Shown here: piece after piece, positions 42,160 to 49,493 of the stretch | Position numbering within the stretch: position 1 is the first letter of the stretch | Layout of the letters: every line of letters starts with the position of its first letter | Assembly (NCBI RefSeq): GCF_026586625.1 | Contig: NZ_JAODIW010000006.1 | Coordinates: 320,161-374,948, forward strand | From: Halobium salinum | Lineage (GTDB): Archaea > Halobacteriota > Halobacteria > Halobacteriales > Haloferacaceae | Reading direction: 5' to 3' | Length of the DNA stretch: 54,788 nt | The notes under the pieces: generated by a model | The model's database searches: none | The model's input: only the letters and a program-made list of their open reading frames with translations | Told to the model about the DNA's origin: nothing | Position numbers and translations under genes: made by a program

Positions 42160-43080
42160 CTACCGTTCGCGGTGGGGGGTGGTCGGGCCGTCCATCCGGC
42201 GACCGAACTCGTCGAAGCGGTCGAGGTCGTCGGGTAGTTCGTAGGGAATCTCGCGCTCGTCCGCGCGGTTGGTCAGCTTCCCGTCCCCGACCGGTTCGGC
42301 GTCGTCCTCGTGGCCCGGCTTCACCTTCACGCTCCGTGCGGGGGAGCCGACGACGACGTGGTGGGCTGGTACGTCCCCTTGGACCACCGAGCGGGCGCCG
42401 ACGACGCTATTCTCGCCGACGACACAGCCGGCGCGGACCATGGCGTCGAAGGTGACGCGGGCGTCGTCCTCGATGCGGGTGTGGTAGTTCAGCACCTCGG
42501 TCTGGTCGACGAGGTCGTGGTCGTGACTGTAGACGTGGGCACCGTCCGAGAGGGAGACGCGGTTCCCGACCGTCAGCTTCCCGCGGTCGTCGAGGTGTAC
42601 GTCGTCGTGGATGACCGTGTTGTCGCCGACGGAGATGTTGTGCCCGTACGAGAAGGTGACGCCCTTGAAGATGCGGAGGTCGTCGCCGGCCTCCTCGAAC
42701 AGGTGGTTCGCCAGCATCTGCCGGAAGCGCAGCGCGAAGGAGATGTTGTCGGCCATCGGCGTCGCGTCGAACTGTCGCCACAGCCACTGGAGATGCTTCG
42801 AGCGCTTGAAGCGCTCCTCGTCCTTCTCGGCGTAGTACTCGGATTCGAGGGTCGCGTTGCAGGGGTCGTACCCCTGCAGGCGGACGCGGGCGGCGGGGGA
42901 GACGGGGTCGCCGGCCTGCCAGCGCTCGTAGGCGTCGCGGTCGCCGAAGAGGTCGACGAGCGTGTCCTGTACGACCGCGCAGGTGTCCTCCTCGGACGAG
43001 AGTCGCTCGTCCACCTCGTCGAGGAAGGCTTGGAGCCCGGCCTCGGCGTCCGGCGGCAAGGAGACGTGACGCTTTGTCAT
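42160..43080 (-). CDS. Left-handed beta-helix acyltransferase (LbetaH, maltose-acetyltransferase-like)
   Basis: A 306-residue protein with an N-terminal helical domain (about 1-125, including the wide CNATLESEYYAEKDEERFKR region). A hexapeptide-repeat beta-helix follows (about 130-245: IFKGVTFSYGHNISVGDNTV, then IHDDVHLDDRGKLTVGNRVS, DGAHVYSHDHDL with the likely catalytic His, and RAGCVVGENSVVGARSVVQG ending VVVGSPARSVKV). It should O-acylate a sugar or other hydroxyl using acetyl-CoA as a trimer. Substrate unknown. The start is supported by a minus-strand CATTTGAC box about 28 nt upstream. Confidence 0.88.
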   Translation of the reverse strand: MTKRHVSLPPDAEAGLQAFLDEVDERLSSEEDTCAVVQDTLVDLFGDRDAYERWQAGDPVSPAARVRLQGYDPCNATLESEYYAEKDEERFKRSKHLQWLWRQFDATPMADNISFALRFRQMLANHLFEEAGDDLRIFKGVTFSYGHNISVGDNTVIHDDVHLDDRGKLTVGNRVSLSDGAHVYSHDHDLVDQTEVLNYHTRIEDDARVTFDAMVRAGCVVGENSVVGARSVVQGDVPAHHVVVGSPARSVKVKPGHEDDAEPVGDGKLTNRADEREIPYELPDDLDRFDEFGRRMDGPTTPHRER

Positions 43081-43211
43081 GTCACCTCCGTTTGCGCGGC
43101 GCAGTCAAATGGATTCGGATGTGCGAACCCGACACCGAAGCCCGCTACCGGAGAGACTCGCCGAATCCGAGCGCCCGCCGGCGACACGGTCCCGGAGCTC
43201 CCGACCGCCGG

Positions 43212-44348
43212 TCACTCGTCGCTGTATGCGTCGGCGCCGTCGTCTCCGTCGTCACTGTCGTCGCCGCCCCCGCTCGGGCCGCCCGCTTCGGACTCGTCCC
43301 CGCCGTAGTCGTCGTCCTTCCCGACGCCGGGTACCCGGAGGATTCCCGCCGCCTCGGGGGTCTGGTTCGCGAAGTTGCAGACGAACAGGTCACAGCGCTG
43401 GCCGGGTTTCGTCCCGAACACGGCTTCGGAGGGGAACACGAGGGGGTCACCCTCGACGACCGTCTCCAGTTCCCGGTCCGCCGTCACCCGGGTCACCTTG
43501 TTCTGTGAGTTCACGGCGACGTAGAGCTCCTCGCCGCGGGCGGTCAGCCCGTCGGCGCCGAACAGTTCCTCGTCCTCGACGTAGACGGAGGGGTCGCCGG
43601 CGTGGCCGTCCTTCCGGCAGACCGGCACGCGAACGATGCGCCCGGTCCCGCCGGCGTCCTGCTCGCCGACTCGCGTGACGGCGACGAACAGGTCGCCGCC
43701 GGGGCCGATGGCCGGACCGTTCGCGCCGAACGTCGCGGTGTCGAGCAACGGGCTCTGGACGAAGACGGACGCGCCGCCGTCACCGTCGGCCTCGTCGTCG
43801 CCGTCGTCCAACGGCACCTCGTAGACGGTCCCGGCGAACGACTCGGTGACGAGCAGGCGGTCGTGGTCGGCGTCGACGACGACGTCGTTGACGAATCCGG
43901 ACCCCTGCTCGACCAGTCGCGCCAACTCGGTCACGTCGCCGTCGGGCGTGACCGCGAAGACGAGACCGGAGCTCCCCCCGGCGACGTAGACGGGACCGCC
44001 GTCCTCGCCCTCGTCGCCGTTCGGACCGACTTCGACGCCGGCGGCGCCCGGGAGTTCGTCGGTGACGAGGTCGGCGTCGTCGAGGGTGAGACCGGTCTCG
44101 TCGGTCAGGTCGGCGGGGAGTCGGCGGAGTTGGCCCGCCGTGATGCCGAAGTAGAGGTTCCCTTCGGCGTCGAATCCGATGTTCTCGGGGACGAGTTCGT
44201 CGGGGACCGAGAGCAGCTCCTCGACCGTCGGGGAGTCGTCCCCGTCGTGACCGTCGGCCGCGACGCGCCCGCCGACGGCGGAGAGCGCGGCGGCCGCGCC
44301 GAGGCTCTTCAGTACGGTGCGACGGCTACTGCTGGGGGTGGGTGCCAT
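43212..44348 (-). CDS. Tat-exported beta-propeller protein (ScyD/SMP-30-like)
   Basis: A 378-residue protein with a twin-arginine signal (SSRRTVLKSLGAAAALSAVG), then a six-bladed propeller resembling ScyD/ScyE and SMP-30 proteins: PENIGFDAEGNLYFGITAGQ, SGLVFAVTPDGDVTEL, FVNDVVVDADHDRLLVTESF, NGPAIGPGGDLFVAV, GADGLTARGEELYVAVNSQN. The C-terminal about 35 residues are Asp/Gly/Ser-rich and disordered. The ATG at 44348 is preferred over 44375 because the TATA-like CGATTATGA (about 44371-44380) lies 28 nt before it. Role unknown. Confidence 0.84.
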   Translation of the reverse strand: MAPTPSSSRRTVLKSLGAAAALSAVGGRVAADGHDGDDSPTVEELLSVPDELVPENIGFDAEGNLYFGITAGQLRRLPADLTDETGLTLDDADLVTDELPGAAGVEVGPNGDEGEDGGPVYVAGGSSGLVFAVTPDGDVTELARLVEQGSGFVNDVVVDADHDRLLVTESFAGTVYEVPLDDGDDEADGDGGASVFVQSPLLDTATFGANGPAIGPGGDLFVAVTRVGEQDAGGTGRIVRVPVCRKDGHAGDPSVYVEDEELFGADGLTARGEELYVAVNSQNKVTRVTADRELETVVEGDPLVFPSEAVFGTKPGQRCDLFVCNFANQTPEAAGILRVPGVGKDDDYGGDESEAGGPSGGGDDSDDGDDGADAYSDE

Positions 44349-44514
44349 CGAACGTGCTAGGGACTCACCTGTCATAATCGGGCGGGAGCCGGCAAAGTGT
44401 CAGTCGCGTCACCGACGCCACCGCGAGCGGGGGTCACGGGGCGGCGACGCGAGACGTCGCGCCGTCGGCCGACGAACCGCACCCGCTAAGTGCGCCCCTT
44501 CCATAGCCTCGTCC

Positions 44515-45573
44515 ATGCAGTACCGGACGCTCGGCGACTCCGGCGTGGAGGTCTCGGAAGTGGGCTTCGGCGCGTGGGTCGTCGGCACCGACTGGTGGGG
44601 CGACCGTACCGAGGAGCAGGCCGTGAACATGGTCCAGCACGCCCTCGACCGGGGAATCACCTTCTTCGACACCGGCGACGTGTACGGCCACGGAAACAGC
44701 GAGGAGCTTCTGGGTCGCGCGCTCGCCGAACACCGCGACGAGGTCACCCTCGCCACCAAGGTCGGCTACGACTTCTACAATCACCCGCAGGCCGGTCACG
44801 GGGAACTTCCAAAACGGTTGGACCCCGACTGGGTCCGCACCTGCGTCGAGCGGTCCCTGGAGCGACTCGGCACCGACCACGTCGAACTCCTCCAGCTTCA
44901 CAACGCGAACGCCGACGAGGTGACACCCGAACTCGTTTCCACCCTCCACGACCTGCGCGAGGAGGGGCTCGTCGACGCGCTGGGGTGGGCGATGGGCCCC
45001 TCCATCGGCTGGATAGCGGAGCACGAGGCCGCCGTCGACCACGACTTCGACGCGATTCAGACCGTGTTCAACGTCTTCGAGCAGACCCCCGGCCGGCACG
45101 TCCTCGACTACATCGACGAGCAGGACGCGGACACCTCCGTCGTCGCCCGCGTCCCCCACTCCTCGGGCCTGCTGAACGAGCAGGTCACTCCCGACACCGA
45201 ACTGGAGGCCGGCGACCACCGCGGGTTCCGCCCCGACGCGTGGTACGAGACGGGCTGGGAGAAGGTCGAAGCCCTCCGATTCCTCGAACGTGACGGTGCA
45301 CGAACGATGGGCCAGGCCTCGATTCAGTGGCTCCTCTCGCACGACGCCGTCGCCTCCGTGACGCCGACGTTCCGCACCGAGGAGGACATCGACGAGTGGG
45401 CCGCCGCGCCCGACACCCCCCGTCTCAGCGACGAGGAGGTCGAGCGCGTCGAGGAGCTGTACCGCACGAACTTCGGCATCGACCGCGACGACGGGATGGA
45501 CTCGCTTCGGTCGTCGGTCGACGGCGACGACCTCCGCGCCGCCGGTATCGACAAGCAGGTCGCCGACGACTGA
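44515..45573 (+). CDS. Aldo/keto reductase
   Basis: A 352-residue NADPH-dependent TIM barrel. Catalytic tetrad motifs are present: GITFFDTGDVYGHGNSEELL (Asp and Tyr), LATKVGYDFYN (Lys), and HVELLQLHNANAD (His). The C-terminal cofactor loop SVTPTFRTEEDIDEWAAAPD is of the general, non-specialised AKR type. Substrate unknown. The C-terminal about 35 residues (NFGIDRDDGMDSLRSSVDGD) extend beyond the barrel. A TATA-like CGCTAAG lies about 27 nt upstream. It is convergent with the antiporter operon. Confidence 0.92.
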   Translation: MQYRTLGDSGVEVSEVGFGAWVVGTDWWGDRTEEQAVNMVQHALDRGITFFDTGDVYGHGNSEELLGRALAEHRDEVTLATKVGYDFYNHPQAGHGELPKRLDPDWVRTCVERSLERLGTDHVELLQLHNANADEVTPELVSTLHDLREEGLVDALGWAMGPSIGWIAEHEAAVDHDFDAIQTVFNVFEQTPGRHVLDYIDEQDADTSVVARVPHSSGLLNEQVTPDTELEAGDHRGFRPDAWYETGWEKVEALRFLERDGARTMGQASIQWLLSHDAVASVTPTFRTEEDIDEWAAAPDTPRLSDEEVERVEELYRTNFGIDRDDGMDSLRSSVDGDDLRAAGIDKQVADD

Positions 45574-45633
45574 CCCTCGCCACCGGCCGCCGTCGACGAC
45601 CGGGCCGGACTTCACGCCCCGTTCGTCCGGCGC

Positions 45634-46137
45634 TTACGCTCCGGCGGACCCCTCGCCGGCGCGTCCGCTGTTTCCGTCTTCGTCTCCACCGTCGCCCGCG
45701 CTGCCGTCTCCGTCCCCGCTACCGCCTCCGCTTTCGCTCCCACCGTCGTCTTCCTCCGCTTCGTCCGTCCGACCGCTCTCCTCCGGACTCTCGTCCTCGT
45801 CGGACCCGGGGAGGGCGGGCCAGGTGACGCTCCCCTGGAAGGGGACGCCCATCTGCTCGGCGGACCGAGCTATCATGTGCGCGCCGGTCGGCACCGTCAG
45901 GAACAGGAAGACGATGCCCAGCAGCGACGTGAGGCCGGCGCCGCCGGGGCCGAAGTAGACGAACCCGGCGAAGAACACCGCGGCGGTGCCCAGCGTGGTC
46001 GGCTTGCTGGTCGCGTGCATCCGGTTGTACACGTTCGGGAACCGAAGTAGGCCGACCGTCCCGACGACCAGGAAGAAACAGCCGACGGCGACGAGGGCGA
46101 CCACGAGGACGGCCCGTAGCTCTCCGACCGCGGTCAT
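45634..46137 (-). CDS. mnhG: Mrp Na+/H+ antiporter subunit G
   Basis: A 167-residue protein with three membrane helices (about residues 8-30, 45-65, 70-95) and the family motif LRFPNVYNRMHATSKPTTLG. Its last about 60 residues (after VTWPALPGSDEDES) are a strongly acidic Gly/Ser/Asp/Glu low-complexity tail not found in bacterial MnhG. It is the last gene of the operon, coupled to mnhF by an ATGA overlap. Confidence 0.92.
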   Translation of the reverse strand: MTAVGELRAVLVVALVAVGCFFLVVGTVGLLRFPNVYNRMHATSKPTTLGTAAVFFAGFVYFGPGGAGLTSLLGIVFLFLTVPTGAHMIARSAEQMGVPFQGSVTWPALPGSDEDESPEESGRTDEAEEDDGGSESGGGSGDGDGSAGDGGDEDGNSGRAGEGSAGA

Positions 46138-46433
46138 TCGATGACGTCCCCCTCCGTGACGAACTTCGCCACGGCGACGGTGGTGATGAAGCCGATGATG
46201 GCGAGCACGAGCGCGCCGGTGACGAACAGCCCCCGGCCGGTCTGGAGCGCGAACAGCACCGCGATGGCGACCACGTTCGTCGCGACGGCGTCGAGGCCGA
46301 CCACGCGGTCGGGCACCGTCGGGCCACGAACCACGCGATACGCACAGAGCACGCAGAGCCCCGCGACGAGCAGGATGGCCGCACGGACTGCCACCGTCAG
46401 GTAGGCGGGGTCGGCCTCAGTCACGGCGCTCAC
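46134..46433 (-). CDS. mnhF: Mrp Na+/H+ antiporter subunit F
   Basis: A 99-residue protein with three helices and the MnhF signature RVVRGPTVPDRVVGLDAV, followed by FALQTGRGLFVTGALVLAII. The start is a GTG at 46433 (17-nt overlap with mnhE). A second GTG at 46424 gives a shorter overlap and a family-like MTEADPAY start, so the exact start is uncertain. Confidence 0.92.
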   Translation of the reverse strand: MSAVTEADPAYLTVAVRAAILLVAGLCVLCAYRVVRGPTVPDRVVGLDAVATNVVAIAVLFALQTGRGLFVTGALVLAIIGFITTVAVAKFVTEGDVIE

Positions 46434-46986
46434 CTCCGCTGACGACGAACTCGCCCGCCGGGTCCGCCGGGTCGTGCTCCTCGTCGAATATCCGGAGGGC
46501 GTAGTCCTCCCAGGTGCGGATGGGCTCGACGACGTCCGCCGGGTCGCGACCGTCTATCAGGTGGACGTAGATGGCGTTGACGTCCTCGTCGTGGTCCAGG
46601 GTGATAGTCCCCGGCGTGATGGTGATGCTGTTCGCGATGGTCGTGATGCCGAGGGGCGTCTGCACGCGCAGCGGGATGAGGATGACCTCCGGTTCGATGG
46701 GCGGGCCGGGGGCCACGGCGCGGTAGGCGACGTCGACGTTGGCGACGACCACCTCGCGGCTGAACACGGCGAGATACCTGAGCACGTCCGGCACCGCGCG
46801 GGCGGCGCGCCCGATATCGACCCGGTCGGCGGCGAGTCGCCGGAACGCGAACGCGAGCGGGAGCCCAACGGCGAGGCCGATGAGGAACTCCTCGACGACC
46901 CTGGTGGCGGTCGGGTCGACCCCGCGGACGAACAGCCAGACGACCGCCAGCGCGACGCCGACGACCGGCCACGTTCGGACCTTCAC
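46417..46986 (-). CDS. mnhE: Mrp Na+/H+ antiporter subunit E
   Basis: A 189-residue protein with two N-terminal membrane helices (WPVVGVALAVVWLFVRG; IGLAVGLPLAFAFRR) and a soluble part carrying the MnhE hallmark VILIPLRVQTPLGITTIANS, ITITPGTITLDHDED and IYVHLIDG. The start is a GTG whose GTGA overlaps the mnhD stop by 4 nt. Confidence 0.93.
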   Translation of the reverse strand: MKVRTWPVVGVALAVVWLFVRGVDPTATRVVEEFLIGLAVGLPLAFAFRRLAADRVDIGRAARAVPDVLRYLAVFSREVVVANVDVAYRAVAPGPPIEPEVILIPLRVQTPLGITTIANSITITPGTITLDHDEDVNAIYVHLIDGRDPADVVEPIRTWEDYALRIFDEEHDPADPAGEFVVSGGERRD

Positions 46987-48584
46987 GCCGACTCACCTCC
47001 CGTCTCCACGTCCGCCGGGTCGACGGCGTCGACGTAGGCCCCGCGGTCCGTCGCGGCCCGCGCCGCCGCCTCGGCGAACTCGTAGACGGGGTCGAAGCCG
47101 ACGCCGACGGCGACGATGGTCAGCGCGAGTCCGACCAGCACCGCCGCCTGCACCGGGTCGACGTCCGCGGCGCCGACGGCCGCGGACTGCTGGCCCCAGA
47201 ACGCGCGGTTCCACGCCCGGGTCGTGTAGGCGATGGTGAGCCCCGTCCCGAGCAGCAGCACCGCGACGGCGACGGCGGCTTCCGCCCTGACGGCCACGTC
47301 GAAGGCGAGGAACTTCCCGAAGAATCCCGACAGCGGCGGGATGCCGACCAGCGCCAGCGCGCCGACGAGGAAGACGCTCCCCAGCAGCGGCGACCGGGAG
47401 GCGAGCCCTCCGAGGTCCTCGAGGCGGCTGGTGCCGACGGCGCTGCGGGTCGCCGCCGCGGTGAGAAACAGCGTCCCCTTCGCCAGCGCGTGGTTGAGCG
47501 CGTACACCAGCCCGGCGAGGACGCCCAGCCGACGCAGCGCGGGCGAGGACGCCGCCGCCCCGATGGCGACGGGAATGGCGATAAAACCGATCTGGCCGAT
47601 GCTCGAGTAGGCGAGCACTCCCTCGAAGCTGTCGGCGTCGACGGCACCGAACCCGCCGACGACGACGCTGGCGACCGCCATCAGGAACAGCGCGGGGGCG
47701 AAGAACGCAAGCGGCGACCCGCCGTCGACCCCCGGGAGCGGGAGCGAGACGGGGAGCTCCGCCGCGGCGAACACCGTGAAGTAGAGCCGGACGAGGGCGT
47801 AGATGCCGACCTTCTTCGTCGCGCCCGCGAGCATCGCGGTCACCGGGAGCGGCGCCGCCCGGTACGCGGAGGGGACCCAGAACTGGAACGGGACCAGCCC
47901 GGCCTTCAGCGCGAACACGGAGAGCAGCAGCGCCGACAGCCCGACGACCGGCTCGACCGAGATGCCGTACGCCGCCGGCTCCGCGAGGCGACGCGACATA
48001 TCCGCCATGTTGAGCGTCCCGGTCGTGGCGTACAGCCCCCCGACGGCGAGCAGCATCAGCGCGCTCCCGACGAGGTTGAGCGCGACGTACCGGAGCGCCG
48101 CCCGGGTGTGCTGGGGGCCGCCGTAGAAGACGACGAACACGTAACTCGCCATCAGCATCACCTCGAACCAGACGAAGAGGTTGAACACGTCGCCCGTGAG
48201 GAACGCCCCGCTGACGCCGACCAGGAGGAAGTGAAACAGCGGGTGGTAGAAGCGCTTCTCCTCGGGGGCCTCGACGTACCGGGTGGAGAAGACGAGCGAG
48301 GCGACCCCGACGGTCGCGACCATCACGAGCATGAACGCCGCCAGCGCGTCGGCGACGAGCGTGATGCCGAACGGCGCCGGCCAGCCGCCGACCTGGTAGG
48401 TCGTCGCGCCGACCGGGTCGGGTGCGAGGGCGACGCGCCACGCGAGCACCCCCACCGCGGCGGCGTACGCGACCGTCCCCGCGAGGCTCGCCGCCGTCTG
48501 GAGGCGGGTGCGCCTGTGGAGCAGCAGCGCGGTCACCGCGGTGAACAGCGCCGTCAGTATCGGGGCGACGACGAACGTGCTCAC
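46983..48584 (-). CDS. mnhD: Mrp Na+/H+ antiporter subunit D
   Basis: A 533-residue, 14-helix protein homologous to the proton-pumping NuoM/NuoN subunits of complex I. LYATTGTLNMADMS, LLSVFALKAGLVPFQFWVPS (conserved Lys), VLAYSSIGQIGFIAIPVAIG and NHALAKGTLFLTAAATRS are landmarks. The start is a GTG with a GTGA overlap to mnhC. A Glu in helix 5 of MrpD (FNLFVWFEVMLMASYVF) corresponds to the proton-relay residue of the antiporter family. Confidence 0.95.
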   Translation of the reverse strand: MSTFVVAPILTALFTAVTALLLHRRTRLQTAASLAGTVAYAAAVGVLAWRVALAPDPVGATTYQVGGWPAPFGITLVADALAAFMLVMVATVGVASLVFSTRYVEAPEEKRFYHPLFHFLLVGVSGAFLTGDVFNLFVWFEVMLMASYVFVVFYGGPQHTRAALRYVALNLVGSALMLLAVGGLYATTGTLNMADMSRRLAEPAAYGISVEPVVGLSALLLSVFALKAGLVPFQFWVPSAYRAAPLPVTAMLAGATKKVGIYALVRLYFTVFAAAELPVSLPLPGVDGGSPLAFFAPALFLMAVASVVVGGFGAVDADSFEGVLAYSSIGQIGFIAIPVAIGAAASSPALRRLGVLAGLVYALNHALAKGTLFLTAAATRSAVGTSRLEDLGGLASRSPLLGSVFLVGALALVGIPPLSGFFGKFLAFDVAVRAEAAVAVAVLLLGTGLTIAYTTRAWNRAFWGQQSAAVGAADVDPVQAAVLVGLALTIVAVGVGFDPVYEFAEAAARAATDRGAYVDAVDPADVETGGESA

Positions 48585-48934
48585 GCGTCCCCCTCCAGTT
48601 TCGAGAGGTCGAGGCTCCCGTTCTCCTCGTACACCCGCAGGCTCAACACGAGCGCGAACGCCGTCATCCCGAAGCTGATGACGATGGCGGTCAGCACGAG
48701 CGCCTGCACCACCGGGTCCGCCGTCTGCGGCGGCTCCCCGCCGTGGTGGGCGAGCACGGGGACCGTCTCACCCATACCGAGGACGATACCCCCCATCGTC
48801 AGCAGGTACACGTTCGCCGCCTGGCTGAGGACCGTCACGCCCCAGACGACCCGCACGAGGTCGCGGCGCAGGAGCAGGAAGGTGCCGACCGCGAACATGC
48901 CGCCGACGACCGCCGCGAGGCCGAACGCGGTCAC
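48581..48934 (-). CDS. mnhC: Mrp Na+/H+ antiporter subunit C
   Basis: A 117-residue, three-helix NuoK-like protein (LLRRDLVRVVWGVTVLSQAA, NVYLLTMGGIVLG, DPVVQALVLTAIVISFGMTA). The start is the GTG at 48934, with a GGAGG about 8 nt upstream. The 94-nt stretch between the mnhB stop and this GTG reads as Ser/Pro/Gly-rich filler in frame, unlike a family N-terminus. This is the only gap in an otherwise overlapping operon. Confidence 0.9.
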   Translation of the reverse strand: MTAFGLAAVVGGMFAVGTFLLLRRDLVRVVWGVTVLSQAANVYLLTMGGIVLGMGETVPVLAHHGGEPPQTADPVVQALVLTAIVISFGMTAFALVLSLRVYEENGSLDLSKLEGDA

Positions 48935-49028
48935 GCGCCCACCCTCCGTTCGCTGCGCCGGGCCGATGCGGACGGCCGGGTCGCTCCCTCCGTCGCCAAT
49001 CCCGCTCGGGTGCGGATGCCGGTCGCTC

Positions 49029-49493
49029 TCATTCGGCCCCCACCACCGAGAGGACGGTGAGGATGGCCCCGACGACGACACAGAAGACGCCCAGGTCGAA
49101 CGCGAGCGCGCTCGCCACCTCGAGTTCGTGGTAGACGGGCAGCCCCTCCAGGATGACGTACGTCTGTGAGAGGTACGGCAGGCCGAAGGCGAGCGGGGCC
49201 AGCCCCGCGACCGCCGCGAGCGCGATGCCGACCGTGAACAGCCGGAGGTACGCGCCGACCGTCCGGTCGCCGAAGGCGCTGTCCCGGGAGGCCAGTTCGC
49301 GCCCCAGCACGCGCTCCTCGAGGAAGTAGAGGTCGTAGGCCACGTAGACGAGCGCGAACGCCGTAGTCGCGAGCACGCCGCCGATGAACCCGCCGCCGGG
49401 CTGTTTGTGGCCCTGGAGGAACAGCGAGGCCGCGACGAGGAGGATGAGCGTGACGACCGTCCGCGCGGTCGTCCGCATGATGACCGTCGTCAC
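49029..49493 (-). CDS. mnhB: Mrp Na+/H+ antiporter subunit B
   Basis: A 154-residue, four-helix protein with the MnhB landmarks FLQGHKQPGGGFIGGVLATT, ALVYVAYDLYFLEE and YHELEVASALAFDLGVFCVV. The start is a GTG at 49493 in GTGA overlap with mnhA. An ATG five codons later (49478) is an alternative. Confidence 0.93.
   Translation of the reverse strand: MTTVIMRTTARTVVTLILLVAASLFLQGHKQPGGGFIGGVLATTAFALVYVAYDLYFLEERVLGRELASRDSAFGDRTVGAYLRLFTVGIALAAVAGLAPLAFGLPYLSQTYVILEGLPVYHELEVASALAFDLGVFCVVVGAILTVLSVVGAE

Noticed and set aside
48935-49081. A longer mnhC starting at 49081 and overlapping mnhB by about 50 nt
   Set aside because: The extra N-terminus is Ser/Pro/Gly-rich and unlike the family. A GGAGG directly precedes the GTG at 48934.
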